From an uncultured Kineosporia sp. (GTDB taxonomy: Bacteria > Actinomycetota > Actinomycetes > Actinomycetales > Kineosporiaceae), in contig CALMAR010000056.1 in the NCBI GenBank assembly GCA_937859855.1, forward strand, positions 1 to 5,571: a DNA stretch of 5,571 nucleotides. The letters are read 5' to 3'. The position numbers and the translations under genes were made by a program. Each line of letters opens with the position of its first letter. The stretch's first letter is position 1. The notes beneath the pieces were generated by a model. It was given only the letters and a program-made list of their open reading frames with translations. It made no database searches and was not told the origin of the DNA. Below are positions 1-5,571 of the stretch, one piece after another.

Positions 1-1367
1 TCGAGTTCGCCTCGGTCGAGCGGGCCTGGGAGATGGGCGCAGCCGGCGTCGGCGGCGGGCTGAGCGTGTCCGGCCCGCTGCGCGTCCTGGGTTCGCTTCG
101 TGAGGGTGGGACTGGCCGGCGGCGTGGCCGGCGGGCTCGCTCCAGCGGCTGACGGGCTGGCCCCACCAACTGATGGGCTGACCGATGAGCTGACTGATGG
201 GCTGGTGCTGGGCTCGGCTGGCTCGTCCCGCACGTCGCTCTGCGTCAGCGGCCGATCATGGATCATCGCGCTGAACAGGCGCTGGGCCGCCGGCGTCGGC
301 AGCACCCGGAACGAGTTGGCCGGGTCGAGCCGGTTGGGCATGGTGACGAAGGTGATCCGCCCCGCCGGGACGTCCTGCAGTGTGCGGGCCAGGCCGGTGA
401 GCCGGGCCACGCTGGCCAATCGCGGATCCACGGTGAGTGCCTTGGTCGCGGCCTGCGCCACCGAGTACACCTTCACCGGATTGAGCAGGGTGCCGGTGCG
501 CTGCAACTTCTGGATCACCGCGGACAGGAACAGGTGCTGGCTCTGGGTCCGGCCCAGGTCGCTGCCGTCACCGAAGGCATGCCGGGTGCGGACGAATTGC
601 AGCGCCGCCTCCCCCTTCACCAGATGCCGGCCCTTGCTCAGCTTCAGGTGCGACAGCGGGTCGTAGACGTTGCCGGTCACGCAGACCGAGGCGCCGCCGA
701 CGGCGTCCGACATGTCGATCACGCCGACGAAGTCGGCCATCACGAAGTGGTCGATGGTCAACCCGGTCAGCTTCTGCACGGCCGCGACCGTGCAGCCCGG
801 GCCGTATTCGAGACTGGCGTTGATCTGGCCGTAGCGGTCGCCGATGGTCCGGCCGCTTCCGGCGTCCTTGCAGCCGGGCAGGTTGGTCATGGTGTCGCGG
901 GGGATGCTCATCGCGGTGGCATTGGAGCGATCGGCCGCCACGTGCACCAACAGCTCGACGTCGGCATGCACCAAGCCGGAGCAGGCGTGGCCGAGCTCAC
1001 AGTTGGCCTTGCTGGCCCGGGAGTCCGAGCCGATCACCAGGATGTTCAGTGGACGCCGCCCGGCCACGCCGGTGACACCGGCCGCGGGGGCTGGGGCCGG
1101 TCCGAGGCCCGCGTAGAGCGGGGCGCTGCGGAGGTTGCCGTTCAGCTGCCGGTAGAAGAGCGCCGCGGCGCCTGCGATCAGGACCAGCAGCACCGCGGCA
1201 CCGCCGGCGACCAGTCGCCAGGTGGGCCAGGGGCGCCAGGTACGCCAGGGGCGCCAGGTACGCCAGGGGCGCCAGGTACGCCAGATACGCCAGGGGCGCC
1301 GGGTGGTGGCTATGGCGTCCGGTGCGGAGGCGGGCTGCGCCGCGACGTCTGCATCCGGCTCCAGCAC
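1..1367 (-). CDS. LytR-CpsA-Psr (LCP) family cell-wall glycopolymer ligase, 3' end off the window
   Basis: LCP proteins are membrane-anchored phosphotransferases that move lipid-linked glycopolymers (teichoic acid, arabinogalactan, capsule) onto peptidoglycan outside the membrane. Numbering from the GTG at 1365-1367: acidic N-terminus; R-x-W repeat at residues 24-47; hydrophobic helix about 52-71; extracellular LCP domain about 105-350. Signature segments are ILVIGSDSR (Asp115, Arg117), SIPRD (Arg157, Asp158), the GQINASLEYG and DHFVMADFVG blocks, FVRTRHAFGDGSDLGR (Arg260, Arg262, Arg273) and FVTMPNRLDP. Several extracellular cysteines may form disulfides. The domain is followed by a Ser/Pro/Ala tail. 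I chose GTG 1367 because GGGGA lies 10 nt upstream and codon bias is lost upstream of it; an in-frame ATG at 1479-1481 is less likely. No in-frame stop occurs down to base 3, so the true C-terminus lies outside the window or has been altered. The gene is divergent from thrS. The family call is firm; the exact substrate is unknown. Confidence 0.9.
   Translation of the reverse strand, partial: MLEPDADVAAQPASAPDAIATTRRPWRIWRTWRPWRTWRPWRTWRPWPTWRLVAGGAAVLLVLIAGAAALFYRQLNGNLRSAPLYAGLGPAPAPAAGVTGVAGRRPLNILVIGSDSRASKANCELGHACSGLVHADVELLVHVAADRSNATAMSIPRDTMTNLPGCKDAGSGRTIGDRYGQINASLEYGPGCTVAAVQKLTGLTIDHFVMADFVGVIDMSDAVGGASVCVTGNVYDPLSHLKLSKGRHLVKGEAALQFVRTRHAFGDGSDLGRTQSQHLFLSAVIQKLQRTGTLLNPVKVYSVAQAATKALTVDPRLASVARLTGLARTLQDVPAGRITFVTMPNRLDPANSFRVLPTPAAQRLFSAMIHDRPLTQSDVRDEPAEPSTSPSVSSSVSPSVGGASPSAAGASPPATPPASPTLTKRTQDAQRAGHAQPAADAGCAHLPGPLDRGEL
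3..152 (+). CDS. 3' end of an unidentified plus-strand gene (partial)
   Basis: The plus frame beginning at base 3 is open from the window edge to a TGA at 150-152. The first 29 codons have G or C at the third position in 28 cases and are rich in G at the first position, as expected of a real gene in a GC-rich actinomycete. The peptide begins EFASVERAWEMGAAGV. After about base 90 the codon bias weakens and the translation becomes an Arg/Gly-rich tail, so the last 20 codons may be a run-on extension after loss of an earlier stop. I do not recognise the family from this fragment. It converges with the LCP gene and overlaps it antisense. The minus LCP frame is also open here, but 6 of its 29 third positions are A/T, so the plus frame is better supported for bases 3-89. 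Confidence 0.4.
   Translation, partial: EFASVERAWEMGAAGVGGGLSVSGPLRVLGSLREGGTGRRRGRRARSSG
150..220 (-). repeat. Imperfect tandem repeats encoding the Ser/Pro-rich LCP tail
   Basis: Variants of the motif ctgatgggctga (also ctgacgggctgg, ccgatgagctga and actgatgggctgg) recur in this stretch with 12-15 bp spacing. On the minus strand they encode Ser-Pro-Ser-Val and Ser-Val-Ser type units at the end of the LCP protein, continuing into Ala/Pro/Gly-rich sequence. Low-complexity Ser/Thr/Pro tails are common after LCP domains in actinobacteria and are probably disordered or wall-spanning. The copies are diverged, so I see an ageing repeat rather than a perfect array. Confidence 0.55.
1227..1298 (-). 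repeat. 9/18-bp tandem repeat encoding (Arg-x-Trp)8 in LCP protein
   Basis: Three perfect 18-bp copies of ccaggggcgccaggtacg run from 1227 to 1280. They are followed by the half-unit variants ccagatacg (1281-1289) and ccaggggcg (1290-1298), giving eight consecutive 9-mers. A degenerate ninth lies at 1218-1226. The unit length is a multiple of three, so changes in copy number keep the LCP frame. On the minus strand each 9-mer encodes Arg-Pro-Trp, Arg-Thr-Trp or Arg-Ile-Trp. The block sits just before the transmembrane helix, on the predicted cytoplasmic side. Confidence 0.9.
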
Positions 1368-1526
1368 AGGCTCAGTGTCCCCGCAGATCAACAGCTCACC
1401 AGTTGAGGACTTCGGCCGGGGACGCGCCAACCCTCGGCGAGCCTTAATCGGGAGAGGACGGGCCCGGCCCGCCGATAGCATCGAGCAACGCGTCTCTGCC
1501 GTCCCCCAGCAGCCCAAGGAGCACCC
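1368..1526. promoter_or_regulatory. Divergent intergenic region between LCP gene and thrS
   Basis: These 159 bp separate the two divergent starts and must hold both promoters. On the plus strand TAGCAT at 1476-1481 matches the actinobacterial -10 pattern TANNNT and would give a leader of about 40 nt for thrS; no convincing -35 box is seen. On the minus strand GGGGA (plus-strand tcccc, 1378-1382) is the likely LCP ribosome binding site. The probable thrS leader is too short for a T-box element, and I see no T-box signature. Confidence 0.45.
1516..1521 (+). promoter_or_regulatory. thrS ribosome binding site
   Basis: AAGGAG lies 5 nt upstream of the GTG at 1527-1529. It fixes that codon as the thrS start, giving a protein that begins directly with the TGS domain as expected for the family. 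Confidence 0.75.
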
Positions 1527-3515
1527 GTGCCCGCCCAGATCACCGTGTCCGTCGCCGGGTCGCCTCATCAGGTGGCCGAGGGGACGACCGCCGGTGAGCT
1601 GTTCAGCGGTGACCGCGAGGTGGTGGTGGCGCGGGTCAACGGCGAGCTGCGTGACCTGGACCAGAGCCTGCGGGACGGCGACCAGATCGAGCCGGTGCCG
1701 GTGGGCAGCGACGAGGGGCTGGCCGTACTGCGGCACTCGGCCGCGCATGTGCTCGCCCAGGCGGTGCAGGAGACCTTTCCGGACGCCAAGCTCGGCATCG
1801 GGCCGCCCATCCGGGACGGCTTCTACTACGACTTCGACGTCTCGGTCCCGTTCACCCCGGACGACCTGAAGTCCCTGGACAAGGTGATGCAGCGGATCGT
1901 CAAGGAGGGGCAGACCTTCCGGCGCCGGGTGGTCAGCGACGATCAGGCGCGTTCCGAACTGGCCCACGAGCCCTACAAACTCGAGCTGATCGGGCTCAAG
2001 GGCTCGGGCGATCAGGGAGCCGAGGACGCCGCCGAGGGCGCTTCGGCCGAGGTCGGCGGCAGCGAGCTGACCATCTATGACAACCTCCGCCGCAACGGCG
2101 ACGTGGCTTGGAAGGATCTCTGCCGGGGACCGCACGTACCGTCGACCAAGCTGCTGGGCAACGGGTTCCAGTTGATGCGCAGTGCGGCCGCGTACTGGCG
2201 GGGGAGTGAGAAGAACCCGCAGCTGCAGCGGATCTACGGCACCGCCTGGCCGTCCAAGGACGACCTGCGCGGATACCTGGAGCGGCTGGCCGAAGCCGAG
2301 CGACGCGACCACCGCAAGCTCGGCGCCGAACTCGACCTGTTCAGCTTCCCGGACGAGATCGGTTCCGGACTGGCCGTTTTCCATCCCAAAGGCGGGGTGA
2401 TCAAGCGGGAGATGGAGGACTACGTGCGGCGCCGGCACATCGAGGAGGGCTTCTCCTATGTCGGTACCCCGCACATTTCCAAGCAGGGGCTGTTTGAGAC
2501 CTCAGGCCATCTGCCCTACTACGCCGACACCATGTTTCCGCCGATGTCGCTGGAGCACAGCGAGTACTACCTCAAGGCGATGAACTGCCCGATGCACAAC
2601 CTGATCTACCGGTCCCGCCAGCGGTCCTACCGGGAACTGCCGATCCGGTTGTTCGAGTTCGGGTCGGTGTACCGGTTCGAGAAGTCCGGCGTGGTGCACG
2701 GCCTGACCCGGGTGCGCGGGATGACCCAGGACGATTCGCACAGCTACGTCACCCCCGAGCAGGCGCCCGCTGAGATCCGGCACCTGCTGAACTTCTGCCT
2801 GAGCCTGTTCCGGGACTTCGGGATCAACGACTACTACCTGGAGCTGTCGACCCGGGACGACTCCAAGCCGGACAAGTTCGTCGGCTCCGACGAGCAGTGG
2901 GCTGAGGCCACCGCGGTGCTGGAGGCGGTCGCCATCGAGTCCGGGCTGGAACTGGTGCCGGACCCGGGCGGAGCCGCGTTCTACGGCCCGAAGATCTCAG
3001 TGCAGGCCCGCGACGCGATCGGCCGGACCTGGCAGATGTCGACCATCCAGTACGACTTCAACATGCCGGGCCGGTTCGGGCTGGAGTACGACGCGCCCGA
3101 TGGCACCCGCAAGCAGCCGGTGATGATCCACTCAGCCAAGTTCGGTTCGATCGAGCGGTTCTTCGGCGTCCTGGTGGAGCACTACGCCGGAGCGTTCCCG
3201 CCTTGGCTGGCGCCGGTCCAGGTAGTCGGCGTACCGGTCACCGACGGGCATGTGCCCTACCTGGAGACAGTGGCGGCCCGGCTGCGCGCGGCGGGCGTCC
3301 GGGTCGAGGTGGACGCCTCGGACGACCGGATGCCGAAGAAGATCCGCAACCACACCAAGCAGAAGGTGCCGTTCATCCTGATCGCCGGCGACGAGGACAT
3401 CGCCAAGGACGCGGTGTCGTTCCGCTACCGGGATGGCTCGCAGGAGAACGGGATCCCGGTGGACGACGCCATCCGGCGGATCACCGAGGCGATCGCCGGT
3501 CACGCTCAGGTGTGA
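1527..3515 (+). CDS. thrS: Threonyl-tRNA synthetase
   Basis: This cytoplasmic class II synthetase charges tRNA-Thr with threonine using ATP. The 662-residue product is full length for the actinobacterial form. Domains in order: N-terminal TGS domain (about 1-62); editing domain with HSAAH (His70, His74) and the CRGPH motif (Cys199, His203), which removes mischarged serine; class II catalytic core (about 265-550); C-terminal anticodon-binding domain (about 560-655). The catalytic zinc ligands are present: Cys354 in MNCPMH, His405 in QDDSH and His535 in [15 protein letters not shown]. Motif 2 is seen as [11 protein letters not shown]. An acidic insert of roughly 20 residues lies in the editing domain before ELTIYDNL; inserts of this kind are common in actinobacterial ThrRS. 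The start is GTG with AAGGAG 5 nt upstream. The 3' end overlaps the convergent HTTM gene by 35 bp. Nothing looks damaged, and this is the housekeeping copy as far as the window shows. Confidence 0.98.
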   Translation: MPAQITVSVAGSPHQVAEGTTAGELFSGDREVVVARVNGELRDLDQSLRDGDQIEPVPVGSDEGLAVLRHSAAHVLAQAVQETFPDAKLGIGPPIRDGFYYDFDVSVPFTPDDLKSLDKVMQRIVKEGQTFRRRVVSDDQARSELAHEPYKLELIGLKGSGDQGAEDAAEGASAEVGGSELTIYDNLRRNGDVAWKDLCRGPHVPSTKLLGNGFQLMRSAAAYWRGSEKNPQLQRIYGTAWPSKDDLRGYLERLAEAERRDHRKLGAELDLFSFPDEIGSGLAVFHPKGGVIKREMEDYVRRRHIEEGFSYVGTPHISKQGLFETSGHLPYYADTMFPPMSLEHSEYYLKAMNCPMHNLIYRSRQRSYRELPIRLFEFGSVYRFEKSGVVHGLTRVRGMTQDDSHSYVTPEQAPAEIRHLLNFCLSLFRDFGINDYYLELSTRDDSKPDKFVGSDEQWAEATAVLEAVAIESGLELVPDPGGAAFYGPKISVQARDAIGRTWQMSTIQYDFNMPGRFGLEYDAPDGTRKQPVMIHSAKFGSIERFFGVLVEHYAGAFPPWLAPVQVVGVPVTDGHVPYLETVAARLRAAGVRVEVDASDDRMPKKIRNHTKQKVPFILIAGDEDIAKDAVSFRYRDGSQENGIPVDDAIRRITEAIAGHAQV

Positions 3516-4371
3516 GCCGCTCCAGGGGCAGGAATGCCAGCAGGCAGATCACCAGCGGCAGGAAGTGGATGCGCAGAGTCAGATAGGTGGCCAGGTGGAA
3601 CAGCGCGTACGTGGCCACCATCAGGTAACGCCGGTACCCGCGCAGGAACAGCAGCAGGGGTGAACACAGCTCCAGGGTGAAGACGCTGATCTGGCCGAGC
3701 ACCAGGATCCATGGCGGGTCGACCAGCATCCGGCCCAGACCCGTGCCGCGCCGGGTCATTGCCCAGGCGAAGGTCGAACCGGTGACCCAATCCCAGCCGC
3801 CGAAGCGGACCTTAGCCCAGGCGGAAAAGAAATACGTTGCCACGCAAGCCATTTGAATACAGAGCAGGGCCCAACCGGCCGCCTCGGAGCGGGTCGTCCG
3901 GTCCGGGCGCCGGGCTGCCCCCACGGCCGGCAGGACCCAGAGTGCGGTGATCAGGGCGAAGTGGTCGTGGTCGACCTTGCCGTAGGAGAAGCCGATCGAC
4001 ACCCAATCGGTGAAGGCAGCGGCGACGACGAGGGCGCCCAGCCACTCGGCCCAGCTGGGCAGTCGCTGTGAGGCGCAGAGCAGGCAGCCGATGATGAGTA
4101 CGACCTGCTCTACGTGCGCGTAGCCGGTGCTGGGCGGCGGCAGGTTCAGCCATTGCCGCAGCAGCACTGGTTTGTACAGGTCGGCGCGCCCTCCGGCATG
4201 GTCGATCACGTCGTTGACGACGGCGAACACGTCGAAGATCACGAACAGGTAGATCGCGATCCGGAGCACGGAGATCCGGCCCAGCGGGACGGGCTGGAAG
4301 AGAAAACCTCGTAGCCAGCTGATGACCGGGTCGCGAGCGGTACCCGTCTGCGGGCTGAACGTGCTGGTCAT
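3481..4371 (-). CDS. HTTM-domain (gamma-carboxylase-like) integral membrane protein
   Basis: The 296-residue polytopic membrane protein has hydrophobic segments at about 34-54, 88-101, 113-128, 137-152, 165-184, 221-243, 249-266 and 268-284. The segment [19 protein letters not shown] (about 180-198) matches the hallmark of the HTTM family, the membrane part shared with vitamin K-dependent gamma-glutamyl carboxylase. By eye it aligns with the human enzyme's AGVKKLDADW region and places Lys187 at the catalytic lysine (Lys218). It lacks the large lumenal domain of the animal enzyme. Bacterial HTTM proteins mostly have no proven function, so carboxylation is not claimed. The start ATG overlaps the upstream gene's stop as ATGA (4368-4371), with GGAAGA 4 nt upstream, which indicates translational coupling to the 186-residue protein. 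Its 3' end runs 35 bp into the end of thrS on the other strand. Confidence 0.85.
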   Translation of the reverse strand: MTSTFSPQTGTARDPVISWLRGFLFQPVPLGRISVLRIAIYLFVIFDVFAVVNDVIDHAGGRADLYKPVLLRQWLNLPPPSTGYAHVEQVVLIIGCLLCASQRLPSWAEWLGALVVAAAFTDWVSIGFSYGKVDHDHFALITALWVLPAVGAARRPDRTTRSEAAGWALLCIQMACVATYFFSAWAKVRFGGWDWVTGSTFAWAMTRRGTGLGRMLVDPPWILVLGQISVFTLELCSPLLLFLRGYRRYLMVATYALFHLATYLTLRIHFLPLVICLLAFLPLERLTPERDRRSPR

Positions 4372-4928
4372 CGGATCTTCCGATCGAATGTGGTCACTGG
4401 CGTGGCGCCCGGTAGCGGCGTCCCGGCTCCGCCGTCAGGACGCCAGGACACCAGGACGTTGATGTGCACGGCGCCCGGCCGGCCTCGGGTGATGGTGGTG
4501 ACCCGGTCGCACAGGTACCACTCGGTCATCACCGGCAGGCCGGGATGCAGTCGCTGCCGGGCAGCCGCGAGCGAGCCGAGCATGGCCGGATTGCGCTCGA
4601 AATTGGGCAGCAAACCCTCCACTTCAGCCCGGTTCATGCCTACCGATCCGTCCGACAACGGGATCAGGACGAACCGGCCGTCCGGGGTGCGGGCCTTGAC
4701 GAAGGTCTCGTGCACCACGTCGTCGTTGCCGACCCGGAACGCGAATTGGGACATCGGCGCGAATGGCCAGTCCCGGTCGTTGCCGATGAAGGTACCGCGC
4801 GCAATCAGCACCACTCCGGCCAGCAGAGCCGCAACCCGCCACAGCCGGGCCGCCGGGCTCAGTCGCCGTACCGGCGCGGGATCCGGTGCGGGTGCGGAGT
4901 CCGCCGCTGTCAGCTGAGGCTGGGCCAC
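4368..4928 (-). CDS. Single-pass membrane-anchored protein of unknown function, HTTM partner
   Basis: The 186-residue product has a Pro/Ala-rich N-terminus (1-20), a basic stretch (RRLSPAARLWR), one hydrophobic helix at about 31-48, then an apparently extracytoplasmic domain of roughly 138 residues. The most distinctive motif is DWPFAPMSQFAF (53-64) just after the helix; downstream are FVLIPLSDG (86-94) and MTEWYLCDRVTT (134-145). I do not recognise a named family, and no catalytic motif is evident. Start: GTG at 4926-4928, with no clear ribosome binding site but a -10-like TACCCT 6 nt upstream, as expected for a leaderless mRNA. It is the first gene of a two-gene unit and overlaps the HTTM gene by 4 bp (ATGA). 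Tight coupling suggests that the two proteins act together at the membrane; that is inference from context. Confidence 0.8.
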   Translation of the reverse strand: MAQPQLTAADSAPAPDPAPVRRLSPAARLWRVAALLAGVVLIARGTFIGNDRDWPFAPMSQFAFRVGNDDVVHETFVKARTPDGRFVLIPLSDGSVGMNRAEVEGLLPNFERNPAMLGSLAAARQRLHPGLPVMTEWYLCDRVTTITRGRPGAVHINVLVSWRPDGGAGTPLPGATPVTTFDRKIR

Positions 4929-4975
4929 TCGCTCAGGGTAGGGGGAGGCCGGAGCGTCCCCATAGACTCCCCGGC
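4929..4975. promoter_or_regulatory. Compact divergent promoter pair, probably leaderless both ways
   Basis: Only 47 bp separate two divergent GTG starts. On the plus strand TAGACT (4963-4968) lies 7 nt before the HIT GTG. On the minus strand TACCCT (plus-strand agggta, 4935-4940) lies 6 nt before the GTG of the 186-residue protein. Both fit the TANNNT -10 pattern at the distance that places transcription start at the GTG itself, a known arrangement in actinobacteria. No Shine-Dalgarno is convincing on either side, and no clear -35 box is seen. Confidence 0.55.
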
Positions 4976-5524
4976 GTGACTGATGGGGCCGAACCGGCCG
5001 ACCAGTTCCCCGGTCAGCCCGACGGGTTCGAACGGCTTTGGACCCCGCACCGGATGGTCTACCTGCAGGGCGAGGAGAAGCCGCCGACGTCCGGGGCCGG
5101 AGAAGGCTGCCCGTTCTGCCGGGCGCCGTCGCGGACCGACGAGGATGGACTGATCGTGGCGCGGGGCGAGCTGGTGTACGCCGTGCTCAACCTGTTCCCG
5201 TACAACCCGGGGCACCTGCTCGTATGCCCCTACCGGCATGTGGCCGGCTATCCGGAGCTGTCCGAGGCCGAGACGCTGGAGCTGGCCCGGATGTCCCAGC
5301 GGGCGATGAGCGTGATCAGTGCGGTTTCGTCGCCGCACGGATTCAATCTGGGGCTGAACCCGGGTGCGGGGGCCGGGGCCGGGATCGCCGCGCATCTGCA
5401 TCAGCACGTGGTGCCGCGGGGGGGTGGGGACGCCAATTTCCTGCCGATCGTGGCCCAGACCAAAGCCCTGCCGCAGCTGTTGTCCCAGACCCGGGCGCTG
5501 CTGGCGGAGGCCTGGACCGGCTGA
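4976..5524 (+). CDS. HIT-family nucleotide phosphorylase/hydrolase (Rv2613c-like)
   Basis: Cytoplasmic histidine-triad proteins cleave nucleotide phosphoanhydrides. The Mycobacterium tuberculosis relative Rv2613c acts on diadenosine tetraphosphate (Ap4A), and this protein resembles it in RLWTPHRM (20-27), DEDGLIVARGELVYAVLN (55-72), YNPGHLLV (76-83) and the C-terminal GGDANF...PQLL region. The histidine triad is HLHQH (His140, His142, His144), with His142 at the usual nucleophile position. CPFC (Cys45, Cys48) may help bind a metal. I chose GTG 4976, giving 182 residues, because the protein then begins MTDGAEPAD and reaches the conserved RLWTPHRM block with a normal-length N-terminus. A longer frame from 4886 would run antisense through the divergent gene. 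There is no ribosome binding site, but TAGACT sits 7 nt upstream. In relatives, pgsA and phosphatidylinositol mannoside genes follow; here the window ends before they could be seen. Confidence 0.93.
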   Translation: MTDGAEPADQFPGQPDGFERLWTPHRMVYLQGEEKPPTSGAGEGCPFCRAPSRTDEDGLIVARGELVYAVLNLFPYNPGHLLVCPYRHVAGYPELSEAETLELARMSQRAMSVISAVSSPHGFNLGLNPGAGAGAGIAAHLHQHVVPRGGGDANFLPIVAQTKALPQLLSQTRALLAEAWTG

Positions 5525-5556
5525 CGCTCCGGCGCTCCGGCGCTCCGGCGCTCCGG
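5525..5556 (+). repeat. Four perfect copies of an 8-bp tandem repeat
   Basis: CGCTCCGG occurs four times in a row, beginning at the base after the HIT stop codon, and is followed by a partial CGC. Adjacent units create CCGG-CGCT-CCGG, in which the CCGG arms are self-complementary, so short hairpins are possible, but there is no T-tract typical of a terminator. No gene can be assigned to 5525-5571. Confidence 0.85.
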
Positions 5557-5571
5557 CGCGGGCTCGTCCGG

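Noticed and set aside
1227..1298. CRISPR-like array
   Set aside because: The units are contiguous with no spacers, in phase with the LCP codons, and there are no cas genes nearby.
258..1406. Long plus-strand frame with a collagen-like Gly-Ala-Pro-Gly-Thr-Pro stretch
   Set aside because: It is antisense to the LCP gene, whose conserved motifs are unmistakable on the minus strand; the collagen look is the complementary reading of the R-x-W repeat.
1368..1481. LCP start at the ATG 1479-1481
   Set aside because: 12 of the 38 extra codons end in A or T, unlike the rest of the gene; GTG 1367 has a plausible ribosome binding site.
1482..1526. T-box or other amino-acid-sensing leader upstream of thrS
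   Set aside because: The probable leader is only about 40 nt, and no T-box sequence or antiterminator structure can be seen.
4886..4975. Upstream extension of the HIT gene to 4886
   Set aside because: It would overlap the divergent gene's start and add an Arg/Pro-rich leader absent from relatives; GTG 4976 fits the family start and the -10 spacing.
4390..4979. Two plus-strand frames (4390-4917 and 4464-4979)
   Set aside because: They are mirror readings of the minus-strand 186-residue gene, have no family resemblance, and lie in a region whose coding signal and ATGA coupling favour the minus strand.
5525..5571. Rho-independent terminator after the HIT gene
   Set aside because: The repeat can form short CCGG stems, but there is no single stable hairpin followed by a T-tract.

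Overview
The window is very GC-rich, its genes have near-saturated G/C at third codon positions, and translation often starts at GTG. Together with the protein families present, this points to an actinomycete (Actinomycetota). I cannot place it to genus. A thrS-HIT pairing close to phosphatidylinositol phosphate synthesis genes is common in actinobacteria (Mycobacterium thrS-Rv2613c-pgsA is the model), and it is recognisable here in a modified form.

Layout. (1) Positions 1-1367, minus strand: a LytR-CpsA-Psr (LCP) cell-wall glycopolymer ligase with a cytoplasmic Arg/Trp tandem repeat, one transmembrane helix, the LCP domain and a Ser/Pro/Ala-rich tail. No stop codon is found before the window edge. 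The 3' end of a probable plus-strand gene (about 3-152) lies antisense to its end. (2) Positions 1368-1526: a divergent intergenic region with the thrS ribosome binding site and a candidate -10 box. (3) Positions 1527-3515, plus: complete threonyl-tRNA synthetase. (4) Positions 3481-4928, minus: a translationally coupled pair, a single-pass anchored protein of unknown function followed by an HTTM-type (vitamin K-dependent gamma-carboxylase-like) membrane protein. The pair converges on thrS with a 35-bp overlap of coding ends. (5) Positions 4929-4975: a 47-bp divergent promoter region whose two -10-like hexamers suggest leaderless mRNAs in both directions. (6) Positions 4976-5524, plus: an actinobacterial HIT-family nucleotide phosphorylase/hydrolase. 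(7) Positions 5525-5556: four perfect copies of an 8-bp repeat directly after the HIT stop codon.

How the genes relate. thrS serves translation. The LCP protein attaches polymer to peptidoglycan outside the membrane. The HIT protein probably degrades dinucleoside polyphosphates such as Ap4A, which aminoacyl-tRNA synthetases make as a by-product, so its proximity to thrS may be meaningful. The HTTM pair looks like an accessory module placed inside this housekeeping neighbourhood in the opposite orientation. It is the least understood part of the window. I see no CRISPR array, transposase, tRNA, rRNA or phage gene.
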